From CAZSAT01 sp964604675 (GTDB taxonomy: Bacteria; Myxococcota_A; UBA796; CAJQPC01): DNA of 64,000 nucleotides. Shown here piece after piece: positions 16,024 to 25,887 of the stretch. The first letter of the stretch is position 1, and every line of letters starts with the position of its first letter. Location: the NCBI GenBank assembly GCA_964604675.1, contig CAZSAT010000009.1, positions 1 through 64,000 of the forward strand, written 5' to 3'. The translations under genes were made by a program, and so were the position numbers. The notes under the pieces were generated by a model. That model made no database searches. It was not told the origin of the DNA and worked only from the letters and a program-made list of their open reading frames with translations.

Positions 16024-19000
16024 GTGCGTCCAGACGCTGTGCGATTGGTGCGCCTGCTCCGCGAGGCTCCGGGACTGAAGAGCTGGCAGGCACGGGAGGG
16101 GGAACGCGACCTGCTGATCAAGGACCTCGTGCACGCTGGCGCCCTGGGTCGGAGCTTCGAGTCCTGGCGCGACGACCAGGCAGCGGCCCGCACACCCGTG
16201 CTCCCGGGCGTGGTGCCGTTCCGACCGGTGCGCGGCGTGGCGTCGGGCCTGCGCCTGGTGCGTTCCTGGGTCGCGGGCGACTCGCTCGAGCAGACCCTCG
16301 AGCGCGGGCCCCTCGAGCAGGACGCCGCCCTGGAGCTGGCGGCTGGCATGCTGCGGGCCCTGCGCGGGCTGCACGCCCGCGACGTGCTCCACCGCAACCT
16401 CCGACCCGGCAACGTGATCCTCGGAAACCGCGGCCCGGTCCTCGTGGACCTCGGGCTCGCCGCGGTCGCGGACCCCTCCGCCACACGGCTGCTCCGCACC
16501 CCCAGCCGCATCCGGTACCTGTCGCCGGAACAGACCGGCGCGCTGTCGCACGGGATCGACGCGCGCACCGACCTCCACGCCGTGGGCCTCGTGCTGTGGG
16601 AGGCGCTCACCGGCACGGCGCTGCAACAGGCCGACGGCCTGCAGGACTTGATCCGGTCCCAGCTCCGCGACGCCACGCTGACGCTGAGCCGCGCGCCCGC
16701 CGCGCTCGAGGGCGTGCTGCGGCGCCTGGTGCACCCTGATCCGAGGGAGCGCTACCAGACCGCTGACGCCGCCCTCTCCGACGTCGAGGAGCTGCTCCGC
16801 GGCCTGGCGGCCGGCGAAGACGACCCGACGATCGAGCTCGGCGCGTCGGACCTGCGCTCCAGCCTCGCCGAGCCCGCCCTGGCCGGCCGGAAGACGGTCA
16901 CCGCGCAGCTCACGCGCACCGTGCAGGACCTCGCGGTGGGCCGCGGGGGGCTGGTCGCGCTCTCGGGTCGCACGGGCTCGGGCCGGAGCCGCCTGCTCGC
17001 GGAGGTCGCCCGCCGTGCCGAGGCGCAGGACCTGGCCCTGATCCACGTTCGAGCGTCGGGCGAGACCGGATCGCTCGCCCTGCTGGACGCCGTGGGGGGG
17101 CGGCTCGACCAGCTCGACCTCACCCTCAGCCGACGCTCCGAGCGGCGCACCGTGCTCCTCGTCGACGACGCGGAGCGCCTGTCGCACGAAGAGGCCAAGG
17201 TGCTGGAGGGGCTCGCGGCCAACCCCCTGCCGGGCTTGCTCGCCGTGCTCACCTTGAACCGCGACGAGCTCACCCGGGAGCACCCGCTGGCGAGCCTTCC
17301 CTCGGACGTGGTCGTGGCCCTGCCGCGCCTGAGCCAACGCGCCACGCGCCAGCTGCTGGGGTCCATGGGCGGGCAGCTCCCCGCCGCCCTGGTGGAGCGC
17401 ATCGTCGTCGAAGCGGACGGCAGCCCGTGGATGGCGGTGGAGCTCCTCCGAGGCTGCGTCGAGGAGGGGGCGTTGACCCCGGGGCCCGACGGCTGGCGAG
17501 CGATGAGCGGCGGCGAGCTCCAGCCTTCGCGCAAGGCGGCGGCGCTCTTCCTGCGCCGGCTGGAGCGCCTGTCACGGGCCACGCGCGACTTCCTGGAGGC
17601 CGTGGCGATCCTCGGCGCACCCTACGCGCCCGAGCTCGCAGGATCCCTGGTCGATCTCGACCCGACCGCGGTCCGGATGGCGGTCGCCGAAGCCGTCGCC
17701 GCGCAGCTCGTGCGGCTCGATGGCGACGTTCGGCTGGTGCACGCGAGCCTCCAGGACGTGCTGCTCGACGAGCTGGACGACGGCGAGCGCGTGCGCCTGC
17801 ACCTGGCTGCGGGCGAGCTGCTGGAGGCCCGACGCCCCGACGACGTGCTGGCGCTGGCACGCCACTTCGAGCGCGCCGGGCGACCGCGACGGGCGCTGGG
17901 CTACGCCATGGCGGCCGGCCGACTCGCACGGCAACGGGGCGCGCTGGGACTGGCGGAGGGCTGGTTCGCACAGGTGCTCGCCCAGCCGCACCTGCTGGGG
18001 CGGGACGACGAGCTGGAGGCGAACCGTGCCCTGGCCGATCTGGCGGTCGCCCGCGGACGCCTGAGCTCCGCGCGGGAGCGGCTGCACACCGTGCTCGGGC
18101 TGCTCGCCAACCCGCTGGAGCGCGACCAGGTGGAGCTCCAGCTCGCCGACGTCGACGCCCTCGCCGGCGACCTGGACGGATGCAGGTCGCGGGCGGACCG
18201 GGTCCTGCGCGACGGCCACACCCCCGAGGCGCGCCTGGAGGCGCTGGGGCGGCTGGCGCTCGTCGCCTTCCTGCGCGGACGTCGACGCACGGCGCTGGTC
18301 CTCCACGTTCGGCGGTGGTGGCACGCGCGCGGGGTCGACGGGATCGCGGCCACCCGGGTGGCCATCGAGCACGCGGCCGTGCTGGCGAGCCTCGGCCTGG
18401 GGCGCCGCGCCACGCGCATCCTCCACGGCCTGCCCGAGGGCGCGGAGGTGGCTCTCTGCCGCGCCGTGCTGGCCACGGCCGACGGTCGCCTCGAGGAGGC
18501 GGAGACCACGCTGGCCGGCGTGGATCGGGTGGCGCTGCCGAGCTTGCTGCAGCCTCTGCTCGGCGTGCTGGAGGGCGTGCTCGCGGCTCTCTCGGGACGG
18601 CTGGTCGAGGCACGCCGTTGCGCCGCGGCGCTGCCGCAGCCCTCCGCGGCCGCCATCGTGCACGCGGTGCTGAACGAGCCCGGTGGCGAGGCGATGGAAC
18701 CCCTCATCGGGGCCACGGTGTTCGGCCACACGCTCGCCCTGCGGCAGGAGGTCGACGCGCTGGAGCACCTCAGCGTGTGGCGGCCCGCGCAGCGGCGAAC
18801 GCTGCTGCGCCGCGCCCGCCGACGCCGCGCACGGGTCCGCCACGTGCCCCCTGTGCTCGCGCCCTGGCTCGCCGCGCTCACGGCGCGGCTGGAAGCGCTC
18901 GCGGGGCGCCACACCCACGCTCGCCGCGCCCTCGATCGGGCCCTGGACCAGGCCGAGGGCCAAGGGGCTCGCCTCGCGGCGCTCCATGTGCTGGACGTGC

Positions 19001-20340
19001 GTGGCCGCCTCGGCGAGGCCCTCGACTGGCCCGGTGCCGCAGCGGACCAGGCGCAGGCACGGGGTCTCCGACGGACCCTGGAGGGCACGGCGAACGCCCC
19101 CACCGTGCGCGCTACGCTGTCGCTCGTGGAGCGCTTCGAAGGGGTCCTGGCCGCCGGCCACCGCCTGGCCTCGGAGCTCGATGGTGCGCGGGTGGTCGAG
19201 GCGGTCGTCGACGAAGCGATGCGCTTGTTGCGGCCGGAGTGCTGCGCCGTGGTCGGGGCGGAGGCCCCCTACGAGCTGCTCGCCGGCGACCGGCAGGCCC
19301 TGGTCGGAGCGGGGCTGGTGCGAGCCGCTCTCGAGGCCGATCGCGCGGTGCTCGCCTTCGAAGATGGCTCCAGCTCCTTCGGCGACAGCGTGGCCCTCGC
19401 GGGGGCACGATCGGCGCTGGCCGTGGCGATCCGCGCGGAAGACCGCCCCGTGGCCGTCCTGGTGGCGGCGCACCGGCGCCTCGACGGCGTGTTCCGCGAC
19501 GAGGAACGCCAGCTCGCCGGCTACCTGGCCACCCTCGCCGGGGCCGCCGTCGAGAACGGCGACCGCTTCGCCCAGCTCCAGGAGCTCCGTCGCTCCCTGG
19601 AGCAGCGGGTGGAGGAGCGCACCGTGCAGCTCGAGGAGGCCCAGCAGCACCTCATCCACAGCGCCAAGATGGCCGCGGTCGGCACGCTGGTGGCCGGCCT
19701 GTCCCACGAGCTGAACAATCCGATGAGCGTCATCCTGGGCTGGAGCCAGGTGCTCTTGGCCAAGACTCCCGAGGGCGACCCGCGCCGGCGCGCGCTGCAC
19801 AACATCGAACGGGAGTCCAGGCGCTGCGCGGGCCTGGTGCAGTCGCTGCTGGACTTCTCGCGCAAGACCCCCGGCGAGCGGACGCGCCTGGACCTGACCG
19901 CGCTCTTGAACAGCGTGGCGGAGATCGCCGGCGGACCGGCGCGGCGCCGCGGCGTCGTGCTCACCGCCGACGTGTACGACCTTCCGCCGGTCGACGGCTG
20001 CGCCGCGGAGCTGGAGTCCACCTTGCTCAACCTGGTGACGAACGCCATCGACGCCACACCCAAGGGCGGCAGCGTCACGATCACCGCCGTGACCGAGCGC
20101 GACGGCGTCGAGGTGCGCGTCACCGACACGGGCGAGGGCGTGCCGGCCGAGCTCCGGGAGCGGATCTTCGAGCCCTTCTTCACGACCAAGGCGGTGGGAA
20201 AGGGAACCGGGCTCGGCCTGGCGCTGGCCCAGCGCTTCGTCGAAGCACACGGCGGCCACCTGCGCTGCGAGAGCCAGAGAGGTAACGGTACGACCATGAG
20301 CCTCTGGCTGCCGCTCACCGCCACCTCCGAGGTCGCATGA
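16024..20340 (+). CDS. Pseudokinase / AAA / helical repeat / GAF / histidine kinase fusion
   Basis: 1438 residues from a GTG start. Residues about 20-265 are a Ser/Thr kinase fold; the beta3 lysine may be LLIKDL, but the catalytic loop is HRNLRPGN instead of HRDLKPEN, so phosphotransfer by this domain is doubtful. Residues 295-500 form an AAA-type ATPase with loop SGRTGSGRSR (Walker lysine replaced by Arg) and Walker B LLVDDAERLS. Helical repeats span about 560-1020 and a GAF-like domain about 1035-1190. The histidine kinase core follows: GLSHELNNPMSVIL (about 1226), NLVTNAIDATPKGG, and GKGTGLGLALAQRF. Such fusions are known in myxobacteria. The start of the partner kinase-regulator overlaps the stop (ATGA), so the two are probably one pathway. 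Confidence 0.88.
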   Translation: MRPDAVRLVRLLREAPGLKSWQAREGERDLLIKDLVHAGALGRSFESWRDDQAAARTPVLPGVVPFRPVRGVASGLRLVRSWVAGDSLEQTLERGPLEQDAALELAAGMLRALRGLHARDVLHRNLRPGNVILGNRGPVLVDLGLAAVADPSATRLLRTPSRIRYLSPEQTGALSHGIDARTDLHAVGLVLWEALTGTALQQADGLQDLIRSQLRDATLTLSRAPAALEGVLRRLVHPDPRERYQTADAALSDVEELLRGLAAGEDDPTIELGASDLRSSLAEPALAGRKTVTAQLTRTVQDLAVGRGGLVALSGRTGSGRSRLLAEVARRAEAQDLALIHVRASGETGSLALLDAVGGRLDQLDLTLSRRSERRTVLLVDDAERLSHEEAKVLEGLAANPLPGLLAVLTLNRDELTREHPLASLPSDVVVALPRLSQRATRQLLGSMGGQLPAALVERIVVEADGSPWMAVELLRGCVEEGALTPGPDGWRAMSGGELQPSRKAAALFLRRLERLSRATRDFLEAVAILGAPYAPELAGSLVDLDPTAVRMAVAEAVAAQLVRLDGDVRLVHASLQDVLLDELDDGERVRLHLAAGELLEARRPDDVLALARHFERAGRPRRALGYAMAAGRLARQRGALGLAEGWFAQVLAQPHLLGRDDELEANRALADLAVARGRLSSARERLHTVLGLLANPLERDQVELQLADVDALAGDLDGCRSRADRVLRDGHTPEARLEALGRLALVAFLRGRRRTALVLHVRRWWHARGVDGIAATRVAIEHAAVLASLGLGRRATRILHGLPEGAEVALCRAVLATADGRLEEAETTLAGVDRVALPSLLQPLLGVLEGVLAALSGRLVEARRCAAALPQPSAAAIVHAVLNEPGGEAMEPLIGATVFGHTLALRQEVDALEHLSVWRPAQRRTLLRRARRRRARVRHVPPVLAPWLAALTARLEALAGRHTHARRALDRALDQAEGQGARLAALHVLDVRGRLGEALDWPGAAADQAQARGLRRTLEGTANAPTVRATLSLVERFEGVLAAGHRLASELDGARVVEAVVDEAMRLLRPECCAVVGAEAPYELLAGDRQALVGAGLVRAALEADRAVLAFEDGSSSFGDSVALAGARSALAVAIRAEDRPVAVLVAAHRRLDGVFRDEERQLAGYLATLAGAAVENGDRFAQLQELRRSLEQRVEERTVQLEEAQQHLIHSAKMAAVGTLVAGLSHELNNPMSVILGWSQVLLAKTPEGDPRRRALHNIERESRRCAGLVQSLLDFSRKTPGERTRLDLTALLNSVAEIAGGPARRRGVVLTADVYDLPPVDGCAAELESTLLNLVTNAIDATPKGGSVTITAVTERDGVEVRVTDTGEGVPAELRERIFEPFFTTKAVGKGTGLGLALAQRFVEAHGGHLRCESQRGNGTTMSLWLPLTATSEVA

Positions 20341-21998
20341 CGACCGACCTGGACCTGACGGCGGTGGCGGGCGCGAGCGTGCTCGTGGTCGACGACGAGC
20401 CGGGCATCCGGGAGCTGCTCTGCTACGACCTCGAGGACCTCCGCTACCACGTGCGAGCGGCGTCGAGCGCCGAGCGCGCCATCGAGCTGCTGGCCGCCGA
20501 GGACTTCGACCTGGTGCTCTGCGACGTGATGATGCCGGGCATGTCGGGCATCGACCTGCTGCGCCACATCCGCGAGCGCGGGCTGGACACCGAGGTGGTG
20601 GTCATCACCGGGTACCCCCGCATGGAGGACGTGGTGACCTGCCTCCGCCACGGCGCCTTCGACTACTTCCGCAAGCCCTTCGAGCGCACGGAGGTGCAGG
20701 CGACCGTGGCCCGCGCGGTCGAGCGCCGCCGCCTCCGGGCGACCCAGCGCCTCCTGGACGCGGGCCGGCGCTTGCAGGCCGCCACGTCGGGCCAGTCCCT
20801 CGACGAGGAGGTCGTGCACTGCGCCGTCGAGCTGCTCGGCGCGGATGGCGGGTCGCTCCTGCGCCTCGTGCACGACGAGCTGGAGGTGGCCTGGTCCACC
20901 CATGCCGAAGGGCTGGTGCAGCTGGGGGAGGGTGTGGCCGGCCGGGTCGCGCAGGAGTCCGAACCCCTGCTGCTCGTCGACGAACCCGATGGCGACGGAC
21001 GCGCCGCGTCGAGCATCGTGCACCCCCTGACGCACCGCGAGCGCACCATCGGCGTGCTCTGCCTGGCGCGCCACGCCCACAGCCGTCCCTTCCGGAAGAA
21101 CGACCTGCAGCTCTGCAGCGTGCTCGCGGGACAGGCGGTGCTGGCCATGGTGAACGCGCAGCTGGTCACGGAGCTGCGCGACCGCGTGCACGAGGTCGAG
21201 ACCGCTCACGGTCGCCTCGCCGAGCAGGAGCGCCTCGCCGCGATCGGACAGCTCGCGGCGGGGGTGGCCCACGAGATCAACAACCCCGCGTCCTACGTGC
21301 TCTCGAACCTCTGGGCCGCGGGCGAGATCTGCGCGGACCTGGCCGGGGTCAGCGAGCTGATCGAGGCGCAACGGCCGATGACCGAGGTCCAGGCCGCGTG
21401 GAGCAGCATCGGCGGCCACCCCGCGCTCGACGACCTCACGCAGGGCATCCAGGACGCCACCGAGGGCGCCCAGCGGATCACCGCGATCATCCGCGACATG
21501 CGGGACCTCGCCAAGGTGCGGGGCGACACCCGCGTCTTTTCGCTCAACGAGACCCTGCGAGGGGCCATCCGGCTGGCGGGCGCCGCGGTCCGAGGGCGCG
21601 CGCGCATCGCGGTCGAGCTGGAGGGCGATGCCCACGTGTGCGCGAACTCCAGCCGGATGAGCCAGGTCTTCCTGAACCTGCTCGTGAACGCCGCCGAGGC
21701 CCTCGACGAGAGCGGGGAGCACCACCGGATCACGGTGCGCTCCGGGATCCTCGGCGACCTGGCCTTCGCGTCGGTCACCGACACCGGTCCCGGGATCCCC
21801 GCCGACACCCTGCCGCTCATCTTCGACCCCTTCTTCACCACCAAGGACCGCACGGGCACCGGCATGGGCCTGAGCCTGAGCCGCGACTTCGTGCGCGAAG
21901 CCGGGGGGCGCATCCGGGTGAGCAGCGCCGCCGGTCAGGGCACCACCTTCACGGTGGAGCTGCCCCTGGCCGTCAACCAGCGGGACGAGGTCGGTTGA
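20337..21998 (+). CDS. Receiver-GAF-histidine kinase hybrid
   Basis: 553 residues. A receiver domain leads: VLVVDDEPGIRELL acidic pair, DLVLCDVMMPGMSGIDLL with phospho-acceptor Asp, VVITGYPRMEDVV, and DYFRKPF lysine. A GAF-like sensor (about 150-285) follows, then a coiled stretch, the dimerisation helix with GVAHEINNPASYVL (His near 310), and an ATPase domain (NLLVNAAEALDE, DTGPGIP, TGTGMGLSLS). Its start overlaps the stop of the giant kinase gene. A natural reading is that the giant kinase phosphorylates this receiver, which then tunes its own kinase output. No DNA-binding regulator is adjacent. Confidence 0.92.
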   Translation: MTTDLDLTAVAGASVLVVDDEPGIRELLCYDLEDLRYHVRAASSAERAIELLAAEDFDLVLCDVMMPGMSGIDLLRHIRERGLDTEVVVITGYPRMEDVVTCLRHGAFDYFRKPFERTEVQATVARAVERRRLRATQRLLDAGRRLQAATSGQSLDEEVVHCAVELLGADGGSLLRLVHDELEVAWSTHAEGLVQLGEGVAGRVAQESEPLLLVDEPDGDGRAASSIVHPLTHRERTIGVLCLARHAHSRPFRKNDLQLCSVLAGQAVLAMVNAQLVTELRDRVHEVETAHGRLAEQERLAAIGQLAAGVAHEINNPASYVLSNLWAAGEICADLAGVSELIEAQRPMTEVQAAWSSIGGHPALDDLTQGIQDATEGAQRITAIIRDMRDLAKVRGDTRVFSLNETLRGAIRLAGAAVRGRARIAVELEGDAHVCANSSRMSQVFLNLLVNAAEALDESGEHHRITVRSGILGDLAFASVTDTGPGIPADTLPLIFDPFFTTKDRTGTGMGLSLSRDFVREAGGRIRVSSAAGQGTTFTVELPLAVNQRDEVG

Positions 21999-22024
21999 CG
22001 GGTTAGGCGCAGGCAACCTGCGAG

Positions 22025-23020
22025 GTGCCTGTGAACTGGTCCGTGATCCTCGAACGCGCCCGACGGGGCCAGGGCGTGACAGAAGCCGAAGCCCAGGCCA
22101 TCGTCGCCCTCACGAGCCCCGACGAGCTCGAGCAGCTCTACGCCACCGCCGACGCGGTGCGCCGCCACCACAAGGGGCAGCTCGTCAACACCTGCGGCAT
22201 CTCGAACGCGAAGAGCGGTCGGTGCCCGGAGAAGTGCTCCTTCTGCAGCCAGTCGGCCCACTTCACCACCACCGCGCCGGAGTACGCCTTCAAGGATGCC
22301 GACACCTTGGCGGCCGAAGCCCGGGCGGCGCGGGACGTGGGCGTGCGCGAGTTCTCGATCGTGGCCTCGGGCCGGCAGGTCTCCCGCGAGGACGAGCTCG
22401 CCACCCTCGAGACCGCCTTCTCGCGCATCCGGAAGGAGACCGGCATGCAGACCTGCGCGTCGCTCGGACTGATGTCCAAGGAGGACCTGGCGCGGCTGCA
22501 GGCGGCCGGCATGGACTCGATGCACCACAACCTCGAGACCGCGAAGAGCTACCACGCCGAGATCGTCGACACCCACACCTGGGACGAAGAGGCCGACACG
22601 GTCCGGGCCGCGAAGGAGCTGGGCATGTACGTCTGCTCCGGCGGCATCTTCGGCATGGGCGAGAGCTGGGAGCAGCGGGTGGAGCTCGCGATGCAGCTGC
22701 GCGAGCTCGACGTGGACAGCGTGCCGGTGAACTTCCTCGATCCCCGCCCCGGCACCCCGCTGGCCGACCGGCACGACCTCGACCCTGAGGACTGCCTGAA
22801 GATCATCGCGCTGTTGCGCCTCACCCTCCCCGATCGGGAGGTCATCGTGTGCGGCGGTCGCGAGAAGAACCTGGGCGACCGCCAGTCCGAGATGTTCCGC
22901 GCCGGGGCCAACGGGCTGATGATGGGCAACTACCTGACCACGCCCGGCACCGACACCCACAGCGACCGCGCGATGCTCGACGAGCTCGGGCTGGAGATCC
23001 GCCCGGCGCCGCATGCGTGA
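22025..23020 (+). CDS. bioB: Biotin synthase
   Basis: 331 residues from a GTG start. This radical-SAM enzyme inserts sulfur into dethiobiotin, the last step of biotin synthesis. The CxxxCxxC cluster motif is in GRCPEKCSFCSQSAH (about residues 66-76); SIVASGRQVSREDELATL, MHHNLETAKSY, VCSGGIFGMGE and VPVNFLDPRPGTPL are the usual conserved blocks, the last supplying contacts to substrate and the second cluster. The 3' end overlaps the bioF start by 8 nt. No BirA site was recognised upstream. Confidence 0.95.
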   Translation: MPVNWSVILERARRGQGVTEAEAQAIVALTSPDELEQLYATADAVRRHHKGQLVNTCGISNAKSGRCPEKCSFCSQSAHFTTTAPEYAFKDADTLAAEARAARDVGVREFSIVASGRQVSREDELATLETAFSRIRKETGMQTCASLGLMSKEDLARLQAAGMDSMHHNLETAKSYHAEIVDTHTWDEEADTVRAAKELGMYVCSGGIFGMGESWEQRVELAMQLRELDVDSVPVNFLDPRPGTPLADRHDLDPEDCLKIIALLRLTLPDREVIVCGGREKNLGDRQSEMFRAGANGLMMGNYLTTPGTDTHSDRAMLDELGLEIRPAPHA

Positions 23021-24077
23021 GCGCCTCCGCGCCCGGCTCCGAGCCCTCGACGGGCTCGGGCTGAGGCGCTCGCTCCGACCGCTGGAGATGGTGTCGGCGA
23101 CGCGCGCTCGAACCGACGGGCGCACGGTGGAGGTGTTCTCCAGCAACGACTACCTCGGGCTGGCCTGGGACCCGCGCGTGCGGGCCGCGTGGTCCGGGGG
23201 CGGCTCCGGCAGCTCCCGGCTGATCTCGGGGTCACGTCCTGCCCACGAGGTCCTGGAAGCGGCGGTCGGCGAACACTTCGGCGGGCACGCGCTCGTCTTC
23301 TCGTCGGGCTACCAGGCCAACCTCGCCGTGCTCACCACGCTCTTCGAGGCCGGTGACCTGGTCGCGAGCGACCGGAACAACCACGCCTCGATCATCGACG
23401 GGCTGCGGCTGGCGCGCGCCGACGTGGCCATCGTCGACCACGGCGTGCTGCGGGACGACACCGCCGGGGTCGTCGTGGAAGGGCTGTACTCGATGGACGG
23501 CGACCGCCTGCAGCTCCGAGCGGTGCCCGGCGTGCTGGTGGTCGACGAAGCCCACGCCGTGGGCTGCCTCGGGCCCGGCGGGCGCGGCGTCGCGGCGGAC
23601 CAGGGGGTGCACGCCGACGTGCTGGTGGGCACCTTCGGCAAGGCCTACGGCGCCGCAGGGGCCTTCGTCGTGGGCCCGCCCGAGCTCAAGGAGCTGCTGG
23701 TGAGCGTGGGGCGGAGCTTCGTCTACACCACGGCCCTGGCCGAGCCGGCGGCCGCCGCGGCGCTGGTGGGCTTCCGCTGCGCCGACGACGCGCTGCGGGC
23801 GCGGCTGGCCGACCGCGTGCGGCGGCTCCGATCGGGCCTCGTCCAGCTGGGCATCGAAGCCCTGGGCACCGACCACGTGGTGCCGATCCTGACCGGGCCC
23901 CGCACGATGGCCGCGGCGGCGGCGCTCTTCGAAGCGGGCTACTTCGTACCGGGCATCCGAGCTCCGACCGTGCCGGCAGGCCGGGAGCGGCTGCGGGTGT
24001 CGGTGTCGGCGGCCCACACCGACGACGCGATCGACGGCTTGCTGGAGGCCCTGGACCGGTGCTGCCGCTCCTCTTGA
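23013..24077 (+). CDS. bioF: 8-amino-7-oxononanoate synthase (KAPA synthase)
   Basis: 354 residues, about 30 shorter than the E. coli enzyme, mainly at the N-terminus. It condenses pimeloyl-CoA/ACP with alanine in biotin synthesis, using PLP. Visible: VFSSNDYLGLAWDPRV, GSGSSRLISGSRPAHEVLE, NNHASIIDGLRLA, VLVVDEAHAVGCLGPGGRG with the PLP-binding Asp, VGTFGKAYGAAGAF with the Schiff-base lysine (about residue 209). The start overlaps the end of bioB, so the two are coupled. Other alpha-oxoamine synthases (Kbl, HemA, Spt) look similar, but the bioB linkage settles the call. Confidence 0.93.
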   Translation: MRERLRARLRALDGLGLRRSLRPLEMVSATRARTDGRTVEVFSSNDYLGLAWDPRVRAAWSGGGSGSSRLISGSRPAHEVLEAAVGEHFGGHALVFSSGYQANLAVLTTLFEAGDLVASDRNNHASIIDGLRLARADVAIVDHGVLRDDTAGVVVEGLYSMDGDRLQLRAVPGVLVVDEAHAVGCLGPGGRGVAADQGVHADVLVGTFGKAYGAAGAFVVGPPELKELLVSVGRSFVYTTALAEPAAAAALVGFRCADDALRARLADRVRRLRSGLVQLGIEALGTDHVVPILTGPRTMAAAAALFEAGYFVPGIRAPTVPAGRERLRVSVSAAHTDDAIDGLLEALDRCCRSS

Positions 24078-24796
24078 GCTGTGCCCTTCGCGGACTGGAG
24101 GGCACCCGACTCGCGCCGGAGGATCCCGTCCTGCTGGGCTGGCGGCTCGTGCCCGGGCAGGAGCTGGACTACGCCTTCACGACCACCCACACGGTGGACG
24201 AAGAGGCGGTCGTGCGCGAGGAGCACTGGTCGTACCTGGTGCGCGACGTCGACATCGACGGGGTGGCCTACCTGGAGGGCCGGCTGACCGCCTTCGGCGT
24301 CGAGGGCGTGGCCGAGGCCGCCGAAGCGGTGGCGCAGGAAGAGGCGCGGCTGGCCGCCGAGCCCGTCGGGCTGTCGCTGGCGATGGACGGACGGCTGGTC
24401 GAGCTGCACGGCCAGGGCTGGGGCGACCAGCTCGTGCACCGCCTGCTGGCCGTGAAGCTCTCGGCCGACGCCGTCACCCCCGGCGCCACCTGGGAGGACC
24501 CGGCCGTGGCGCGACCGGTCGTCGACCTGCTGCCGCTGGGCCTGGAGATCGCCCTCGAGGCCACCCAGACCTTCGAGGGCATCTACGCGCGGGGCGGGCG
24601 TGTCCAGGCGCTGCTGCGCACCCGGGCCGCCGTGAGCGCGGACCGCGCGGACCTCCCGGGCGTGTGGGTGCACGGCGACGCCTGGTGGGACCTGGAGGCG
24701 GGCACCCTCGCCTCCCGAACGCTCGAGCTGAGCCTGCTCGGGCACGAGGGCGGGGATCCGGGCGTGCTGACGCTCGAAGCCCGCGCGTTGAGGTGA
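24059..24796 (+). CDS. Small lipoprotein, function unknown (after bioF)
   Basis: 245 residues from a GTG start that overlaps the bioF end by 19 nt. MLPLLLSCALRG is a very short lipoprotein signal with LLSC lipobox. The mature part is beta-rich (PGQELDYAFTTTHTVDEEAV, VDIDGVAYLEGRLTAFG) and looks like lipid- or metabolite-binding barrel proteins with alternating Thr/Val strands. No family was recognised. Its position in the bioBF operon may only reflect shared transcription. Confidence 0.65.
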   Translation: MLPLLLSCALRGLEGTRLAPEDPVLLGWRLVPGQELDYAFTTTHTVDEEAVVREEHWSYLVRDVDIDGVAYLEGRLTAFGVEGVAEAAEAVAQEEARLAAEPVGLSLAMDGRLVELHGQGWGDQLVHRLLAVKLSADAVTPGATWEDPAVARPVVDLLPLGLEIALEATQTFEGIYARGGRVQALLRTRAAVSADRADLPGVWVHGDAWWDLEAGTLASRTLELSLLGHEGGDPGVLTLEARALR

Positions 24797-24798
24797 GC

Positions 24799-25506
24799 AT
24801 GTGGTGGATGTTGGCGTGCACGGGCACCGACACGGTGGAGGAGTTCCCCGAGGTGCCGTCGAGCTTCGAGGAGGCCGTGGCCGCCGTGCCCGCGGCCATC
24901 GGGCTCCGATGGCGCCTCGACCGGATCGACACGAGCGATGACCCCCCCATCGCGGTGCTCGTGCGCTCGGGGCTCCGAGGCGAGGTCCAGGCCGGCCTGG
25001 GCCGCGTGACCGAGACGCTGGTGGGTTGGGACCAGATCCCCAGCTACGTGACCGGCGATCAGGGCGACGACCTCGTGGTGGTGGTCGCGGGGCCGGGCAA
25101 GGGCGGCCCCCTGACGATCGCGAGGAGCCGCATCCTGCTGGCTGCGGAGGGTGCGGGCGGCGAGCCGGCGGCCTTCCCGCCGGACTTCTCGGTGGACAGG
25201 CTCCGCGCCGACATCGAGGGCGCGGTGGGCAGCGGCACGCTGGTGCAGCTCGCCTGCGACGAGTACCCCTGCCTCGCCGCCCTGAACTGGCCACCCGGCG
25301 AGGAGGAGGCACGCGGCAGCTTCGGCGAGGCGATGGCCAGCTGGGGCGAGGCCACGATCCACGAGGCGGGGGTGGTCGTGGGGCCCTCGGGCCCGACCAC
25401 GCTCATGATCGCCAGCTGGGACGGCGGCGACGACCCGCGCTTGCAGGCGCGAGCCGGCGCCCTCTCCCGCGCCACGAAGAACGCCGCGCGGGGGCTGAGG
25501 CCTTAA
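24799..25506 (+). CDS. Small lipoprotein, function unknown (operon end)
   Basis: 235 residues from the ATG at 24799, two nt after the previous stop, with GAGGTGAGC upstream as a possible ribosome site. MWWMLACTGTDTVEE is a minimal lipoprotein signal, a form also seen at 52.4 kb. The body has a DDLVVVVAGPGKGGPLTIAR strand-turn-strand and two cysteines in VQLACDEYPCLAALNW. No family is recognised. The strong hairpin immediately after the stop marks it as the operon end. Confidence 0.65.
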   Translation: MWWMLACTGTDTVEEFPEVPSSFEEAVAAVPAAIGLRWRLDRIDTSDDPPIAVLVRSGLRGEVQAGLGRVTETLVGWDQIPSYVTGDQGDDLVVVVAGPGKGGPLTIARSRILLAAEGAGGEPAAFPPDFSVDRLRADIEGAVGSGTLVQLACDEYPCLAALNWPPGEEEARGSFGEAMASWGEATIHEAGVVVGPSGPTTLMIASWDGGDDPRLQARAGALSRATKNAARGLRP

Positions 25507-25539
25507 CGTGCGGGCTGCGCTCCACGCGCAGCCCGCACG
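25507..25539 (+). terminator. Hairpin terminator after bioBF operon
   Basis: A 14-bp perfect stem, CGTGCGGGCTGCGC paired with GCGCAGCCCGCACG, with a 5-base TCCAC loop, begins right after the TAA stop. There is no T-run, so termination may be Rho-assisted or the hairpin may mainly stabilise the mRNA end. Confidence 0.75.
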
Positions 25540-25887
25540 CTCCCGCCTCTCTGGCCCTTCCATGAGCAGGCCAGGGAATGTCAAGCACGAGTTTACGAGT
25601 TCATCTGGACTCCTGCGTCCCTGTCGTGTGCTGGCGGTACGCGCTGCTGCCGGGTGAGGCGCGGGCTCGGATCCATCCGTCAGGCTTCCATTCGCAGTCT
25701 TACTGAGCTCGACGAGCTCGCTGCACGCTGGGGTCCGTCGGGTGTGGGCGCTGTCATCTCCGGGTCGAGCTCGAGAGCTCAGGGGCCAGCTCGCAGTCGC
25801 CCAGACTCGATGGTTGGATCGGAGGCCTCGCTGCGTTCACCCGACTGCATTGGCGTACGCCGTGGTGGTCCCAGGGAGGTGTAGCGG
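25540..25887. other. Non-coding flank of the IS110-family element
   Basis: About 350 bases between the operon terminator and the transposase stop. No gene is seen. It contains several short palindromes (for example GAGCTCGACGAGCTC and clustered GAGCTC sites near 25770). In IS110-type elements the non-coding ends hold recognition sequences and, in the IS1111 branch, the guide RNA region lies on this (3') side of the gene. Confidence 0.45.
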
